DNA of 64,000 nucleotides from Cladopsammia gracilis (Eukaryota; Cnidaria; Anthozoa; Scleractinia; Dendrophylliidae): NCBI GenBank assembly GCA_022457155.1, contig JAJGOT010000134.1, positions 575,001 to 639,000 of the forward strand, read 5' to 3'. Shown piece by piece: positions 34,101 to 45,696 of this stretch (position 1 is its first letter; each line of letters starts with the position of its first letter). The notes under the pieces were generated by a model. It saw only the letters and a program-made list of their open reading frames with translations, ran no database searches and was not told where the DNA came from. The position numbers and the translations under genes were made by a program.

Positions 34101-34851
34101 GATTGGCGCAGATGGAGTGTTGCGGGGTGTCGACATCGTGTCCGTTGTTAGAAAACACCCGGTGATTCTCGTAGCAACGGTCTCCGTAGAAATAGCGTCG
34201 GCAAACCGGGCACGGACGTTGCGTCGGTCGCGGGGGTTTGCTGTCGCCCAGGAAGAGTACCAGGTAATCGCGGCAGTCTTTTTGTTTGCAGGCCACGCAA
34301 CGTCCTCTCACGCAGGGATGATGCGCAAAATCCTCGTGGTCGCACCCCTTCTCGCACAAGTGGCAATAGTAACTGCGTCCGAGAATGGCGGGGATGGAGG
34401 TCAACCCGTAATAATGATCGTCGTGTTTCAAGAGAAACAGGTAACGTTGGTCGGAGCGTTTCTCGCCTTGTCCAAAGATCACTTGGTAATTCATCTCGGC
34501 GCTGAAGACTTTGATGTAATAGTCCGGCAACACGATTTGGAATTGTTCGAGGGCCCCCAACCAGCAAGGAACTTCGGGAACGCGAGCCAAAGCGTGCAAG
34601 GTTTTGGCCAATCGGGTTTGACCCGGACCACCTCTTTTCCAGGATTCGTAGCCAAGCTCCGGCGTCCGTCGACGCAGGGGAAGTTCGTCGGCCCACGCTT
34701 GCACGAGTGCCCGAGCGCAGCACAACTCGTCCCGATTTTTGATTTTGACGACGCATCTTTTCTTTTGGAGAAAGGTCATGATGGGCACGTTGCCCGGGGT
34801 GGCTTCCTTTCGACGACCGCTGCCGTTACCGATAACCCGTTCATTACGCAT
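31177..34851 (-). pseudogene. Family B DNA polymerase, GC-rich, several inactivating breaks
   Basis: One long gene read right to left. The N-terminal part (34851 to about 33890) has Cys/His clusters (CHLCEKGCDHEDF, CPVCRRYFYGDRC, CENC, CKTC). An acidic linker and a 3'-5' exonuclease follow (DYEST near 33780, FHNFKGYDGMF near 33600). The polymerase palm has motif A DVTSLYP (about 32510), motif B KLAINSFWGKF (about 31930) and motif C YFDTDS (about 31650). This is the protein-primed/organellar-viral type B group, as in Polintons and related elements. Breaks: frame change near 33880; stops at 33354-33356, 33294-33296 and 33194-33196; frame changes near 33222, at an eight-T run near 33085, near 32770, and at the C run 31271-31285, after which the natural frame continues to a stop at 31177-31179. 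No integrase, packaging ATPase or capsid gene is seen beside it. The sequence is clearly richer in G+C than its surroundings. Confidence 0.85.
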
Positions 34852-36587
34852 GCCCGTATCCACGGGTTAAAAACAGAAATAAATGACGACTTATATATCG
34901 TGCAAAACACCACAACAGTGGAAGAAACAACTTCGTGGAACGTTCGAAATAAAGACAGAAAACATGGTAAAAACACAAAAAAAGCAAGTGATGCACTCAA
35001 ACACCAACCCCCGCAGGAAAAAAAAACATGGATACATGGATCTTAACACTTCAATATAAGAGGGTCTGAGTGGGGTACCTCGATAACAGTTAGCACTTAA
35101 TGTCTGGGCTCTCTAACATAAAACAGTTAAATTTTAGGCATTTTAACACTAACATTAACATAATTCACTGTAAGAGTAAATTTCATCCAGACAGAAACAA
35201 AAACAGTCCTAATGATTGTCTGAAACGCCTAAATCGTAACACCTGAAAGTGTCCACGTCCGCTTACGGGAATGTCCGCTAACGGGAATCACGATCTCATC
35301 TTGGAATATGTTAGAAAAGCTATAAATAAATGCAGAACATGTTTCGGAAAGTTCTCTCGTCGAAACGATAAAAGAACAGAGTCCATTCTACACAACTACT
35401 CGCATGCCGAATGATTATCACATATTAACGTTGGTGCCCCGTTGTCTGGAAGCATACAATACTTTCTTTTATACTGTTTTTATTCTCCCGAACACTATGA
35501 CCCGCAACGGAGATTTCTTAGAAAATCAATGAACCCGAGAAACCACCAACAATATTGACTACAGTTTAGTTGAATACTGACGAGGGTTCAAGGGCATCCA
35601 ATTTTTTTTTTTTTTTTCACGAGTAAAACTTACCGGATAAATAGCAAAACAGGTATTCAATATGATGGACCAATAAGAACAGAGGTTCAGAAAAGCTAGA
35701 TAGTGACGACATCCCTGAATCCATTACCACGTTCGTGTTCGAGTGGTGTATAGTTTGGCTGCTGTTTACTAACTACAGCTCAGACTGATCTGAAGTCGTA
35801 AAGACAGCTACAACACCAGTTATTCAGAGGTAAGTTGTGCTACTCGAAAGGTATGCGAAATTGAGAAGCTACAGTGAAGAGTATTTAGATATTACCCGAA
35901 CGGGAGAAAAATAACCTGCTAATTGATTCTAGCATGTTTGCGCATGTTTGCGCATGTTTGCGCTATACCGTCTACCCGTGACGTGCCTGTAGCAGTAGGT
36001 AGTTGTATAATTGACAAATGTCTTTCCACAATCTCAAAGAAAGACCACTCGTTCTCCATCAACTTGTACCATTTCAAGAAATATATCGAGCAAAAGCAAA
36101 TACGAAGGAAAGCAACAACAGGATTTCTCATGGCAAAACATTGGGTGACATTTGCCTATATAATATTTTCACTCCTCACCAGGTTCCCAATTTGACCCTA
36201 CAATCATAGCAAAAAGATCAATTTTTGAAAGGAAAATCAAAATTTCGCGCATTTCTGAGTTACTTGTCTGAAATCTACACTCGGATTCCAGTGCTATGGT
36301 TATTATTCTATCTTGAAACGTTAAAATATTTTAATAACTTTAAAAAAAAAGTACTGTCATTTTGCCCTTGAAGTGAACAATTTCGTGTAAAGGGCTGCAT
36401 GGAGTTCGACCGCGCGGTCATCGCTAAGGTTCTATCCAGTTCTAACTCAATTTAACAGGCGCAATGTCAACACCCACACTCGGTTTTGGAAAAACCGGAA
36501 TCTAGTAAACATTTTGGTGGGAAATTTGCTTTGGTTCAAGCGAAAAAAGCTGCGTCATTTTGCACTTTTCAGCAGCACGATGCTTCG

Positions 36588-36746
36588 ATGCGACTGAATG
36601 CATTTTTGCTTCCTTTGGTCGGCATCGTGTTTACGTTCGCTTGCTCGTCTGTCAGTGCATGGCCTAGCGGTGAGAACGAGGGAAATCAGAAGGAAGGCGA
36701 AAATCACGGCTATATCAAGGAAACCCCGCGCTTCCAGGTTACATAA
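36588..36746 (+). CDS. Candidate secreted-peptide exon, copy A
   Basis: 52 codons from ATG to TAA. The first 24 residues form a textbook signal peptide (MRLNAFLLPLVGIVFTF, then ACSSVSA and a likely cut before Trp), followed by a short acidic, Asn/Lys-rich segment (WPSGENEGNQKEGENHG). The frame either stops shortly after RFQVT or, more likely, splices at CAG/GTTACA into an exon not identified here. The start differs from copy B by a small indel: an upstream ATG eight bases before is out of frame in A. No family is recognised. The exon could begin a secreted neuropeptide, venom or matrix peptide gene, or be a chance ORF, but the frame is kept in both A and B. Confidence 0.5.
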   Translation: MRLNAFLLPLVGIVFTFACSSVSAWPSGENEGNQKEGENHGYIKETPRFQVT

Positions 36747-38650
36747 ACAAGTAAGATAGTATTAATATCGGAAAGAGTTCCGTATAACCTCATATATTAA
36801 TTATGCATACCGTTCTTAAAACTAAAACAAAAGCTAAAACAAAAGAGCTCACGCCCGGAGCAAATGTCTTGTCCGAGGCATGCAAATTATATAGTTCTAC
36901 ATGGATAATCTGCATAAGGCGCGTGAGTTAATTATAAATAATTTTAGTCTATTTTTGCTTTAAATTATGCCATTAAAATCTATAACAAAGCCTGTAATGA
37001 ACAATTATTCCATTCAAGTAATCCGCAACGAGGCGCAAAAAAGACACCGAAGCGCATTTTTAAATCGACAACATGGAATATGTCTTTGCCACGACATGCC
37101 TGTGGTTGTAATTGCTTGTTGGACGATAAATGCCACTGGTTTTCGATTTGTAAACCTATTCTCTAGTCATCGGAACTTCTGCATGAAGTCCACTTGCATA
37201 ACTACGTTTTGAGTGCGAATTAATATTAATATAATTCAATTGTAAATACGAATCAATGCGAATGCAGATATGACACGTTTATGCACTCTTCCCACCCTCG
37301 TGCAAACAATTTTAAAAAGGACTGTCGTAAAATAAACCATTTAAACAGCGAAAATATATGTATAACGGCTGGATATTTTAAAGAGTAACCTCTATTTATT
37401 TGCATAAACATGCTCAGGTGCATGTCTCGTCTCGTTCTATATGGACTGGAAATAAAGCTTCGTTAGAGCAATATAAAATTATGAAGCAAATTCTGGTTTA
37501 TTCTGATTCTTTTTTAAATTGCACGAAAAGTTGCATCGTTTTCTACTTTCTGCAACACATTTATTCAAGTTGCACAAAAATAGATCAAAGGCATTAGATT
37601 CATTGAAGCATTCATTGAAGCATTCATTTCAGATAGCAAAAAGCGTGTCAGTGAGTTCATCGGCTCGTACAGAGGTATCATTAAATAGTCTGCGCGTTAG
37701 CGCGGAAAACAGGAATAAAGAGAAACTGTGTAGAATGCAATTTTTTAGTTAATTGAAAAACTTCGTTACTGATTGGTGTCGCATAGGAATGCACGTTTTC
37801 AGAAACATGTCTCCATAAGACTTGTTTACACGCAGCGCAAGCTTACTGAAGCGAAAGCATGGGCAGCTCTTACAAGGTCTGATTTGTTGAGAAAACAATA
37901 GAGCAAACAACACAACAATGGTCGACCCTAGCCCTGAAAACAATAGAGCTGCGTGGTCCAACGAAATTAGAGGTTGTTAAAAACTGCGTGGTATCTGTAA
38001 GCATGAGCAAGCAAAAGCACAAGAAACTGGCTAAGAACTGGATTAGTATAGTACTTGGCGGTACCAGATCAATTTTGCAAAACTGATCTGATACCAAGCC
38101 AAGTACTATACTACTGCCAGCTGATGGAACAATTATATGGAACAAATCAAATGGAAAATCATATGGAAACATCATATGGACAATTATATGGAACAATCAG
38201 ATGCAAAAATTAAATGAAACTATATGAAACTATATGTTTTTTTATCATCAGTTGGACTAAACTATATATTCAAAAATTCAGCCAAGCTATATATTCAAAA
38301 ATTCAGTCAAACTATATTTCTATAATTGAAACATATTTAATAATTTGTGCTCGATTTTTTTGTCAATGACGGTACCAGATCATTTTACCAGATGATGCAA
38401 AAATAAATCAAACTATATGTTTTTCAAAATTGAAGTGCGTTTAAATATTCACATTATCATCAAAACAGGAAAGAATCACCACAGCGTGACATTCTTAGAA
38501 AATGGGGGTTCCCGAGTATAGAATTATTAGTGTGTGACTTCTCAGAAAAACGAGAAGTAGATGATGTCATATCATTGCTATTGTTCTCAAGTCATGTGAA
38601 TTGTTTCTTTCTTTAATTTATGACTTACATGTAAGATGCAAAACACAAGC

Positions 38651-38816
38651 AATAGACAATATTCGTATTCTCGGTATTGGACTGGAACTAGCTTACAGTC
38701 GAGACTAATGCGGGGGAATATCATTAAAAATATTTGCATGTGAAAAGATTTCCCAGCATGAGCCTTGACTGTACGATAGTTTCAGTTCAATACCGTGAAT
38801 ACGAAAATTGTCTATT
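38651..38816. mobile_element. MITE-like inverted repeat, 166 bp, in segment A
   Basis: AATAGACAATATTCGTATTC pairs with GAATACGAAAATTGTCTATT across a short centre. Arms of about 55 bp carry mismatches. The same element is in B at about 50846-51013. Confidence 0.75.
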
Positions 38817-39029
38817 TTCTGATTTGTTGAGAGGTCTGAGAGTGTATTATACATAATACACTGATTTCTGATTGGTTAAAATATACCACATGACAAGGGA
38901 AAGTTTCATTGCGTCATAGAATTTCACGCATCCTGTCAACCATTATTGAATGTATCAGCAGTCATGTTGATAATAATCAATTGGCTTCATTTCATTGATG
39001 AACACGGTATGGAAACTGAACTGTGTTTA

Positions 39030-40776
39030 TTATTGTGTATTTTTATGTCCATAAGCATAACTTGTTATTCCATCTTCCAATATGTATCGTTTATCGTCGA
39101 AGCAAGATAATGACACTTTGTTAAGCTCATAGCTTCCAATTTGATGATTTTGACTTCTTATTGTTTTTATTGTATGCATGATTTGTTTATTATTAAATAG
39201 TACATCTTTATAATTTTCATGTTTGATCTGTTTCTTGATGACATTCTTTTTGATACCTTAAGCTGTTTTACCAACATTATCATAACCTTTCATATATGAA
39301 TACATTTTACTTCTCAATCCAATGAATTGTTTGATTGGTATACTACAAGATTCATCTTTGAATTTTCCAATTACTTTTTTGTTTGTTTTATCATGAAATA
39401 CAGAGCTTTCAGGGTAATCGGAATTATCAAATTTATGTTTATCATTATCAAAATCTTTATAAACATCTTCAGCTTCAATTTCATTCAAGTTAAACTATGA
39501 GTGTCTGTGAATAGTAATTTAGCTTTGTTATCATACCTTTTTTTAATATAATTATAATGAAAATCATACATTAGGGTTTTAGAAAGATCAAGAATTCACA
39601 TTCCTATATTAGTATATATGCTGGTCTGTTTAAGGTTATTGTTTCTTTGATCTTATGCACAGCCACTAGATTTTCATTGAAGATTTTTGATGATACATAA
39701 CTAGGTTTTGAAGTTTATCTTTATTTACTAGTCACTAATCGAACATCAACCCTTTTTTTCTGATATTCTCCATAGTTTTACCAAAAACGGAGTTATTCAT
39801 TAGTTTGAAAAGGTCTTTTTCAAATGTATTCTTAGCAGTAGTTATGTTATGTGTGTTGAAATCAATACATTGTTTGAGCCATGGACTTTGATTGAATTGC
39901 AGTACTTTCAACCCTAAATCAGTATATAATTGAAGATTTCTGTAATGTAATACATAATTTGTTTTTATTGTTTAAATTTGTAATCAACTTATGCACTTGT
40001 CCGATGGTGATATTAAAATTACTTCTTATTGTTTCACAATATGGCGATAGCATGTCTTTTGTTATTTTAACTTTTTCAGTAGCAAGTGGGTAGTCATTAT
40101 GTAATAGACTATTTTGCTAATGTTGTGTTTCCAGTGCATCTTGGGTAGTTCCAGTCCTTTGTGGGGGCAAACGACCAGTTTGGCAAGTAATTTGAAATTT
40201 TAATTTTGGCCGTTTGCCCCCACAAAGGACTAGAACTACCCAAGATGCACTGGGAACACAACATTAGCAAAATAGTCTATTCTTGAGGATACTCACGATC
40301 AACTTCTAATGTTGATCCTTTTTTACTATCCTCAGTGTATTTTGATAGATTTAATTTTTCAATTTCTTTTTCAGTCATCCATTTAAATCCACCAGTTGCC
40401 ATGGTAAATACTGACTACTAGCCCAACCATATAACTTATTAGCATCTAAATACATAATATATTTTGAGGGTGTCTTCTCATTATAATTTTTCATATATTT
40501 ATTGTTTGCTTTTCCATATCGATTGGCTATATATGAAATGCCACCTCTCATTCCCTTTTCAATAAATTGGAACATATCTATGTAAGTAAGTAACCTTTAT
40601 TTATGCAGGGTAACCCATTCAGCTCTAGACTGATATCCATTGGGGTCCTGCGTAATTAATATGTCTGTCATTAGTTCAAATTTTATATCAGCCATTTTTA
40701 ACATAGCGTCCCAAGATAATCCAGGACTTGTAAAATAGTAGCATGGATCTAATTTATAATATTGCATACACTATAA
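39030..40776 (-). pseudogene. Polinton-type DNA polymerase B relic, copy A
   Basis: Read right to left, fragments come in the order expected for a family B polymerase: TSPGLSWDAM (about 40720), [11 protein letters not shown] (about 40560), motif [11 protein letters not shown] (about 40450), motif B region [15 protein letters not shown] (about 39790), a motif C region, KVIGKFKDES (about 39370) and a C-terminal FDDKRYI...SYAYGH ending at a stop at 39030-39032. In motif C the second aspartate is replaced by histidine (TDTHSL, near 39500). A 179-bp hairpin MITE (40103-40281) and a short LINE- or SINE-like tail (about 40590-40660) interrupt it, and several stops are present. It is AT-rich and differs from the GC-rich polymerase at 31-35 kb. 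Confidence 0.8.
40103..40281. mobile_element. Hairpin MITE inside the polymerase relic
   Basis: 71-bp arms 40103-40173 and 40211-40281 are inverted copies with very few mismatches (AATAGACTATTTTGCTAATG and its inverse at the ends; CCTTTGTGGGGGCAAACG innermost). Confidence 0.85.
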
Positions 40777-41306
40777 TCCGAAACGAGATTTCTTAGAAAA
40801 TCAATGAACCCGAGAAACCACCAACGATATTGACTACAGTTTAATTGTATACTGACGGCGGTTCAAGGGCATCCAATTTATTTTTACACGAGTAAAACTT
40901 ACCGGATAAATATCAAAATAGGTATTCAATATAATGGACCAATAAAAACAGAGGTTCAGAAAAGCTAGGTAGTGACGACATCCCTGAATCGATTACCACG
41001 TTCGTGTTCGAGTTGTTTTTAGTTTGGCTGCTGTTAACTAACAGCTCAGACTGATCTGAAGTCGTAAAAACAGGTACAACACCAGTTATTCAAAGGTAAG
41101 TTGTGCTACTCGAAAGGTGTGCGAAATTGAGGAGCTACAGTGGAGAGTATTTAGATATTACCCGAAGGGGATCAAAATAACCTGCTAATCCATTCTAACA
41201 TGTTTGCGCTATGCCGTCTACCCGTGACGTGCCTGTAGCAGCATCAAAAGTTTTAGGTAGTTGTATAATTGACAAATGCCTTTCAACAATCACAAAGAAA
41301 GACCAA
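40776..41306. repeat. Partial third copy (C) of the A/B segment
   Basis: Matches 35495-36030 of A (for example GAGATTTCTTAGAAAATCAA, GGTTCAGAAAAGCTAG, TGCTACTCGAAAGG). It carries only one unit of the CATGTTTGCG repeat and an extra ATCAAAAGTTTT. Confidence 0.8.
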
Positions 41307-41688
41307 GCTTACATGTATTCTAACGTAATGTTTATCTGTCGTCCGCCCGCATGGCAGAATTACTTGTGCCTGATATAAAATTCCCTGCGGCAGAGTAAAT
41401 TGCCGACTATCACTAAATAATAAAGTATCATCTACATACCTTCCCTTGAAGCCTCGGTTTTATTTCTGAGTCGGTCACTTACCACTGCGGTCCGCCGCTT
41501 TCCTCGTTTGCATCGCTAGCCATTACACATTGCATTTCTTTGCGAAACATAGCAAAGACACTTAATGGATCGACGCACAAGTGACCAATAAGAGTAAATC
41601 AAGACAATTGGAACCCAAGAATGGCGATAAAACGCGATAAACTTCGACAAGCCCATTGCTAAACAGGGTTAATGATACGCAGCAAAAT

Positions 41689-41765
41689 ATTGGCCGTTTT
41701 TATACTAGAACCGCATTATCCATCTGGACGAACTTGGGCAAACATTTGTAGTTCGTCTGGTTATG

Positions 41766-41807
<42 letters not shown>

Positions 41808-41852
41808 TTCGTAGTGCGTCGTTCAAGACGCATTTCGAAAGATAGTTCGTAT

Positions 41853-41894
<42 letters not shown>

Positions 41895-42029
41895 CATAAC
41901 CAGACGAACTACAAATGTTTGCCCAACTTCGTCCAGACGGATAATGCGTCTCTAGTTGTTCGTCCCGTCTTTACACTAGACGTATAACATGATGAATAAT
42001 GTGTCTCTGGTAGCCAAAAAACGGCCAAT
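41689..42029. mobile_element. Foldback element with CGTCT-rich inverted arms
   Basis: Outer ends ATTGGCCGTTTTT and AAAAAACGGCCAAT. The inner arms (about 41720-41815 and 41862-41962) repeat TATACTAGAGACGCATAACC and GACGCATTATCCGTCT in opposite orientation. Confidence 0.82.
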
Positions 42030-42059
42030 TACCCATGGTTTCGAAATTTATGTCTAGTC

Positions 42060-42600
42060 TGCCGCAAAGAGATCAAATTTATTTTTGCCGAATATTAACT
42101 ACATTTTGTCCACAGGAAACGATAACTTTAGACAGACGGAGATTATTCGGTGCGAAAAGGAGTTTGTAAAAAGTAATAAACTAGATTTATTCAAATGCGT
42201 GACTGATTTCCATGGCGAATTTGGACCCTTAATGCGTGCAATAAAATCGACCCTCTGGCTTGTGATGGATCAAATTTATTTTTGCTGAATATTTTAAAAC
42301 TACTATACCTATAAACAGTGTTTTATGTCTGTTTTTGTCCACAAGAAACGATAACTTTAGACAGATGGGAATAATTAGAATAATTACTATACCTATAAAC
42401 AGTGTTTTATGTCTGTTTTTGTCCACAAGAAACGATAACTTTAGACAGATGGGAATAATTAGGTGCGAAAAGAAATGTGTGAAAAGTAATAAAGATTTAT
42501 TCGAATGCGTGAATTTCCATGGCGAATTTGGACCCCTAATGCGAGCAATAAAGTCGACCCTCTGGCTTGTGATGCGGCATCAGGTTATGATGCCTTGTGT
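42060..42600. repeat. Tandem duplication with an inner 86-bp duplication
   Basis: 42100-42265 (GAAACGATAACTTTAGACAG ... CGACCCTCTGGCTTGTGATG) is repeated at 42425-42572. Between them CCTATAAACAGTGTTTTATG occurs twice about 86 bp apart. Confidence 0.82.
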
Positions 42601-42913
42601 TACTATATAACAAATCACTTAATGACTGATCCCACGAGAAAATGGTGAATTTCGTTTCCCTTGAATTTCGATGTTTCCCTCAACTTCGTAGGCTCGATTT
42701 CCGCCGCTTTCTCGCGTCCGGTCTCTGAGCTTCGCCGAGAAGAACGGCTGGACGCGTGGGCCACCGATTGTGTCTGTGACGTAAATTCAAAATTTAATTT
42801 ATACATCGCTACTGATCACCGGATATGTCAAACACAAGTGATGTAGCGCCAGATCTTGTCAATGTCACTCTATATGTATATGAGTGTGAAATACAGTGAG
42901 CTTCATCCACACC

Positions 42914-43250
42914 AATAGGCCTTATCACGGTTTTTCCAAAATTTTATATGGGCCTGATAGCAAAAATCCATCGACACTGCTGGGAAAAGCATCTCAAAAT
43001 TAGTAAAATGGCCGAGTTTAAAAGCGATACCGCAAAGTCGGCATATTTCACAGACGTTTGTATCACACGCGCCGATACAAACGTCTGTGAAATTTGCCGA
43101 CTTTGCGGAGCTATATCTCCACTATTTTAAAAGATATCGCTTTTAAACTCGGCCATTTTACTAATTTTGAGATGCTTTTCCCAGCAATCTCGATGGATAT
43201 TTGCTATCAGGCCCATATAAAATTTTGGAAAAACCATGATAAGGCCTATT
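42914..43250. mobile_element. Long foldback element, arms about 150 bp
   Basis: AATAGGCCTTATCACGG...AAATTTTATATGGGCCTGAT is mirrored to AAGGCCTATT at 43250. The arms meet around TTTGTATCACACGCGCCGAT. It abuts and truncates the RecQ-like fragment. Confidence 0.87.
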
Positions 43251-43694
43251 AATCAGGCACAATCTTTCAATCGACACTGAACATCTTCCTCCATCTATCA
43301 CAACACAAAAATTACTCCGGTGATCCAAAGACGATCTCGCAGTCTCCCCTTTCAAGGGATTTTTTCGCCTCCTCGTCCTTTTGATCTTCGCGAATAAACT
43401 CGGCAACAATGCCTATTGATTTTAGGAATTTTAATTGATCTTCCATTAGCGAAGTCAAGGGTGAAATAACGACAGCAATGGACTTAAAACTCGTCTCTTG
43501 CACAATATCGAAAATCATTGGTGCGGATTGGAAAATAAGGTACTTTCCTGATCCCGTAGGTTGAATAACGAACAAATCTTCAAGGTCAACCAGCTTTCCA
43601 GCGCTCTCCGTTGTAAAACGTTGAGATTTTCAGGTTTAAATCTCTCTACAGCACGATCACGCGCCAAATCAAACAACTCCTTCACATCCGTCAT
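43251..43694 (-). pseudogene. RecQ-like ATP-dependent helicase, N-terminal fragment
   Basis: From the ATG at 43694 the minus strand encodes a helicase N-terminus (RFKPENLNVLQRRALESW), then after a frameshift near 43605 the Walker A region IQPTGSGKYLIFQ, VVISPLTSLMEDQ (motif Ia), and EIVFGSPE ending at a stop near 43314. A few further in-frame residues are seen before the foldback element at 43250 cuts the sequence off. The DEAH box and the second helicase domain are absent. Tyr follows the Walker A Lys where Ser or Thr is usual. It is a broken copy, possibly transposon-carried. Confidence 0.75.
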
Positions 43695-44155
43695 TTTGAA
43701 ATTATGCTCTAGAAAATAATTTATTCGCCTGCTCGATTTAAGCAGGCAAGCTTCTGATTGGAAGAAATTAACAATAACAAGTTCACGCGTCCAGCCGTCT
43801 TTTCGGGGAAGGAGCGCGGGCTCGTTTCCCGAACAGCGGCTGGTAGTCGAGCCTATCAACTTCGTCTCAGGAAACAAAGTTCACTGTTTCCCTCGGGACC
43901 AGTCATTAAGCGTTTATTATACTCCGGGGAGTCAACATGACCGCCGCATGACAAAGGCTCATACAATTAAATGATTGTCGATGATCGGTGAATCCCAAAA
44001 CTTACAGAAATCGGTTAACTCTTGCATCCTAAATTTCGATTAATAAAAGGGACTCTTCGCGCCATTAAATAGCCCGCGGGACACCTTAAATGTAATGAAT
44101 AGGCTAATAATTATGTGCTTTGTTCTTACGCACTATATATATATTGTCCGATCTC

Positions 44156-45155
44156 CTAATGGAGAGTTGGGCTGCAAGCTCTCTGTCTCCAGGCTGTTCT
44201 GTCCGCCGCAACTGATGCTGCCTCTGCCGAAGATTTTAACCCCTTCATCCTTAACTCTCTCTCGACAGTTCTTCGCCATGTTTCACGCGGTCGACCCCTC
44301 TTCCTCTTGCCTTCCGGTACCCATGTCAGTGCAATTCTTGGATGTGTGTCGTGATCCATTCTGAGGACCTGGCCTAGCCGTGCCCTTCTCCTTCTTGCCA
44401 CCTGACTGCTTATCGTTTCCAACCCCGTTCTTCTTCTTATCTCCTCATTGGTTACACGCATTGGCCAGTAGATCTTTAATATCCGGCGAACTCTCTTATG
44501 TAGGAATGCATCCAGCTTTTTCTCATCCGTTTGGGTCATTCTCCAGGTTTCACAACCATACAACAGTACCGAGATGACGTTAGACTTAAAAATTTTGATC
44601 TTGTTCTTGCAGGTAAACTGACTGTTCTTCCATATCTTTCCTAATTTGTTGTACGCCGCTCTTGCTTTGCCTAACCTCGCTTGGATATCATTTTCCGTAC
44701 CGCCTGAGGTGCTAACACGTGCACCCAGGTACACGAAACGTTCTACCTCTTCTATGTCATGATCATCGACCTGCACCTTTTCGTTGTTTGTCGTGTTGAG
44801 CCGGAGGAGTTTGGTCTTCATAGAATTAATCTTTAACCCGGTTGCCTTACTGTTGTTGCTGAGGCTACTCACTTTTTGTTGGATTTGCTGTTTTGTGTTG
44901 GATAAAAGTGCGATGTCGTCAACCTCGTTCCCAGGGTCTCTCATCTTCCCACCCCCTGGAGCGAGAGTCGTCAGCGAAGTCCAAGTCGTTTAACTTGTAC
45001 CACAGTTTCCGTCTGATGCCTGTGTTGTCACCCTCTAACGTTCTTCTCATGATCCAGTCTATTACAAGCAAGAACAAAAACCCAGACATATTACAACCCT
45101 GTTTCACGCCAGACGTCACATCAAACCAGCCAGTTAGACCTGCACCATCAACCAC
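44156..45155 (-). pseudogene. RTE-like LINE reverse transcriptase, 3' part
   Basis: Right to left: GVKQGCNMSGFLFLLVIDWI (RT motif B region), DLDFADD (catalytic box) at about 44975, then after a 46-bp insertion with frameshift a long frame to 44156 with FVYLGARVS, VLLYGCETWRMT, RVRRILKIYW and GKRKRGRPRETWRRTVE, the standard C-terminal half of such LINE proteins. The 5' half (endonuclease and RT fingers) is missing, so it is a 5'-truncated copy that was later hit by another element. Confidence 0.88.
44921..44966. mobile_element. 46-bp micro-insertion in the LINE, GTCGTC target duplication
   Basis: Flanked by GTCGTC (44915-44920 and 44967-44972). Its ends CTCGTTCCCAGGG and CCCCTGGAGCGAG are imperfect inverted repeats. 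It shifts the LINE frame right after the FADD box. Confidence 0.65.
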
Positions 45156-45162
45156 CGCACTA

Positions 45163-45696
45163 CAAGACTATTATTTGTGTTAAAAAGACTACGAAACTTC
45201 TTAAAATTCTCATGTTATAGAAAAAAACTTCTTAAAAATGTTCTTGTGACAGGAAAACAATTTCTTAAAATTTTATTGTGAAGAGATTTCATACATAATT
45301 GTGCCGGTTACATAGACAAATCGAGTCGTTTTGTTTTTCTAGTTCGATGAGTTTAATTGGAGAAGTCATTTCAAAACCTGGTGTTTCGCGTTTTGTCGGG
45401 TTTCCAAGTAAGGTCGTTGAAATGAAAGCTATCGAAAAGCCATCATTTCCCTTTAATTTGGTGCTATTTTTAAATGATTTCTCCTTCATCACTAATTAAT
45501 GATAAAGCCGTCGTGCAACTACCTGTTATCTATTGTTTTACGAAACAGACTGTTCTGTATTGTGTTATAAGCTGGTTACTACATATACGTTGATCACAAA
45601 AGGAGAAAGGACACAAAGCGTCTTCTTATCAGTATTACTTTTTATCTTTTCTTCGTCAGATTCAGCCCCAAAACTGAGGTGTCCTCACGAGGGAAT
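45163..45696 (+). repeat. Duplicated 5' flank of GT31 gene 3
   Basis: Closely matches 22668-23159 upstream of gene 2 (GACTATTATTTGTGTTAAAA, CATAGACAAATCGAGTCGTT), and its right part matches 53155-54273 upstream of gene 4. The unit of duplication therefore included promoter-side DNA. Confidence 0.8.

Larger units (their letters stand above)
35008..40024. repeat. Duplicated segment A (copy of 47810-53154)
   Basis: Collinear near-identity with 47810-53154 starts at CCCCGCAGGAAAAAAAA and ends after GGTGATATTAAAATTACT. A alone carries about 550 bp near 37025-37580. B alone carries a 949-bp transposon (51612-52560). Part of the segment (35495-36030) is present a third time at 40776-41306. Confidence 0.9.

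Noticed and set aside
31346..35046. Long plus-strand ORFs opposite the polymerase pseudogene
   Set aside because: High G+C makes open frames on the other strand; they show no domain, while the minus strand carries exonuclease and polymerase motifs.
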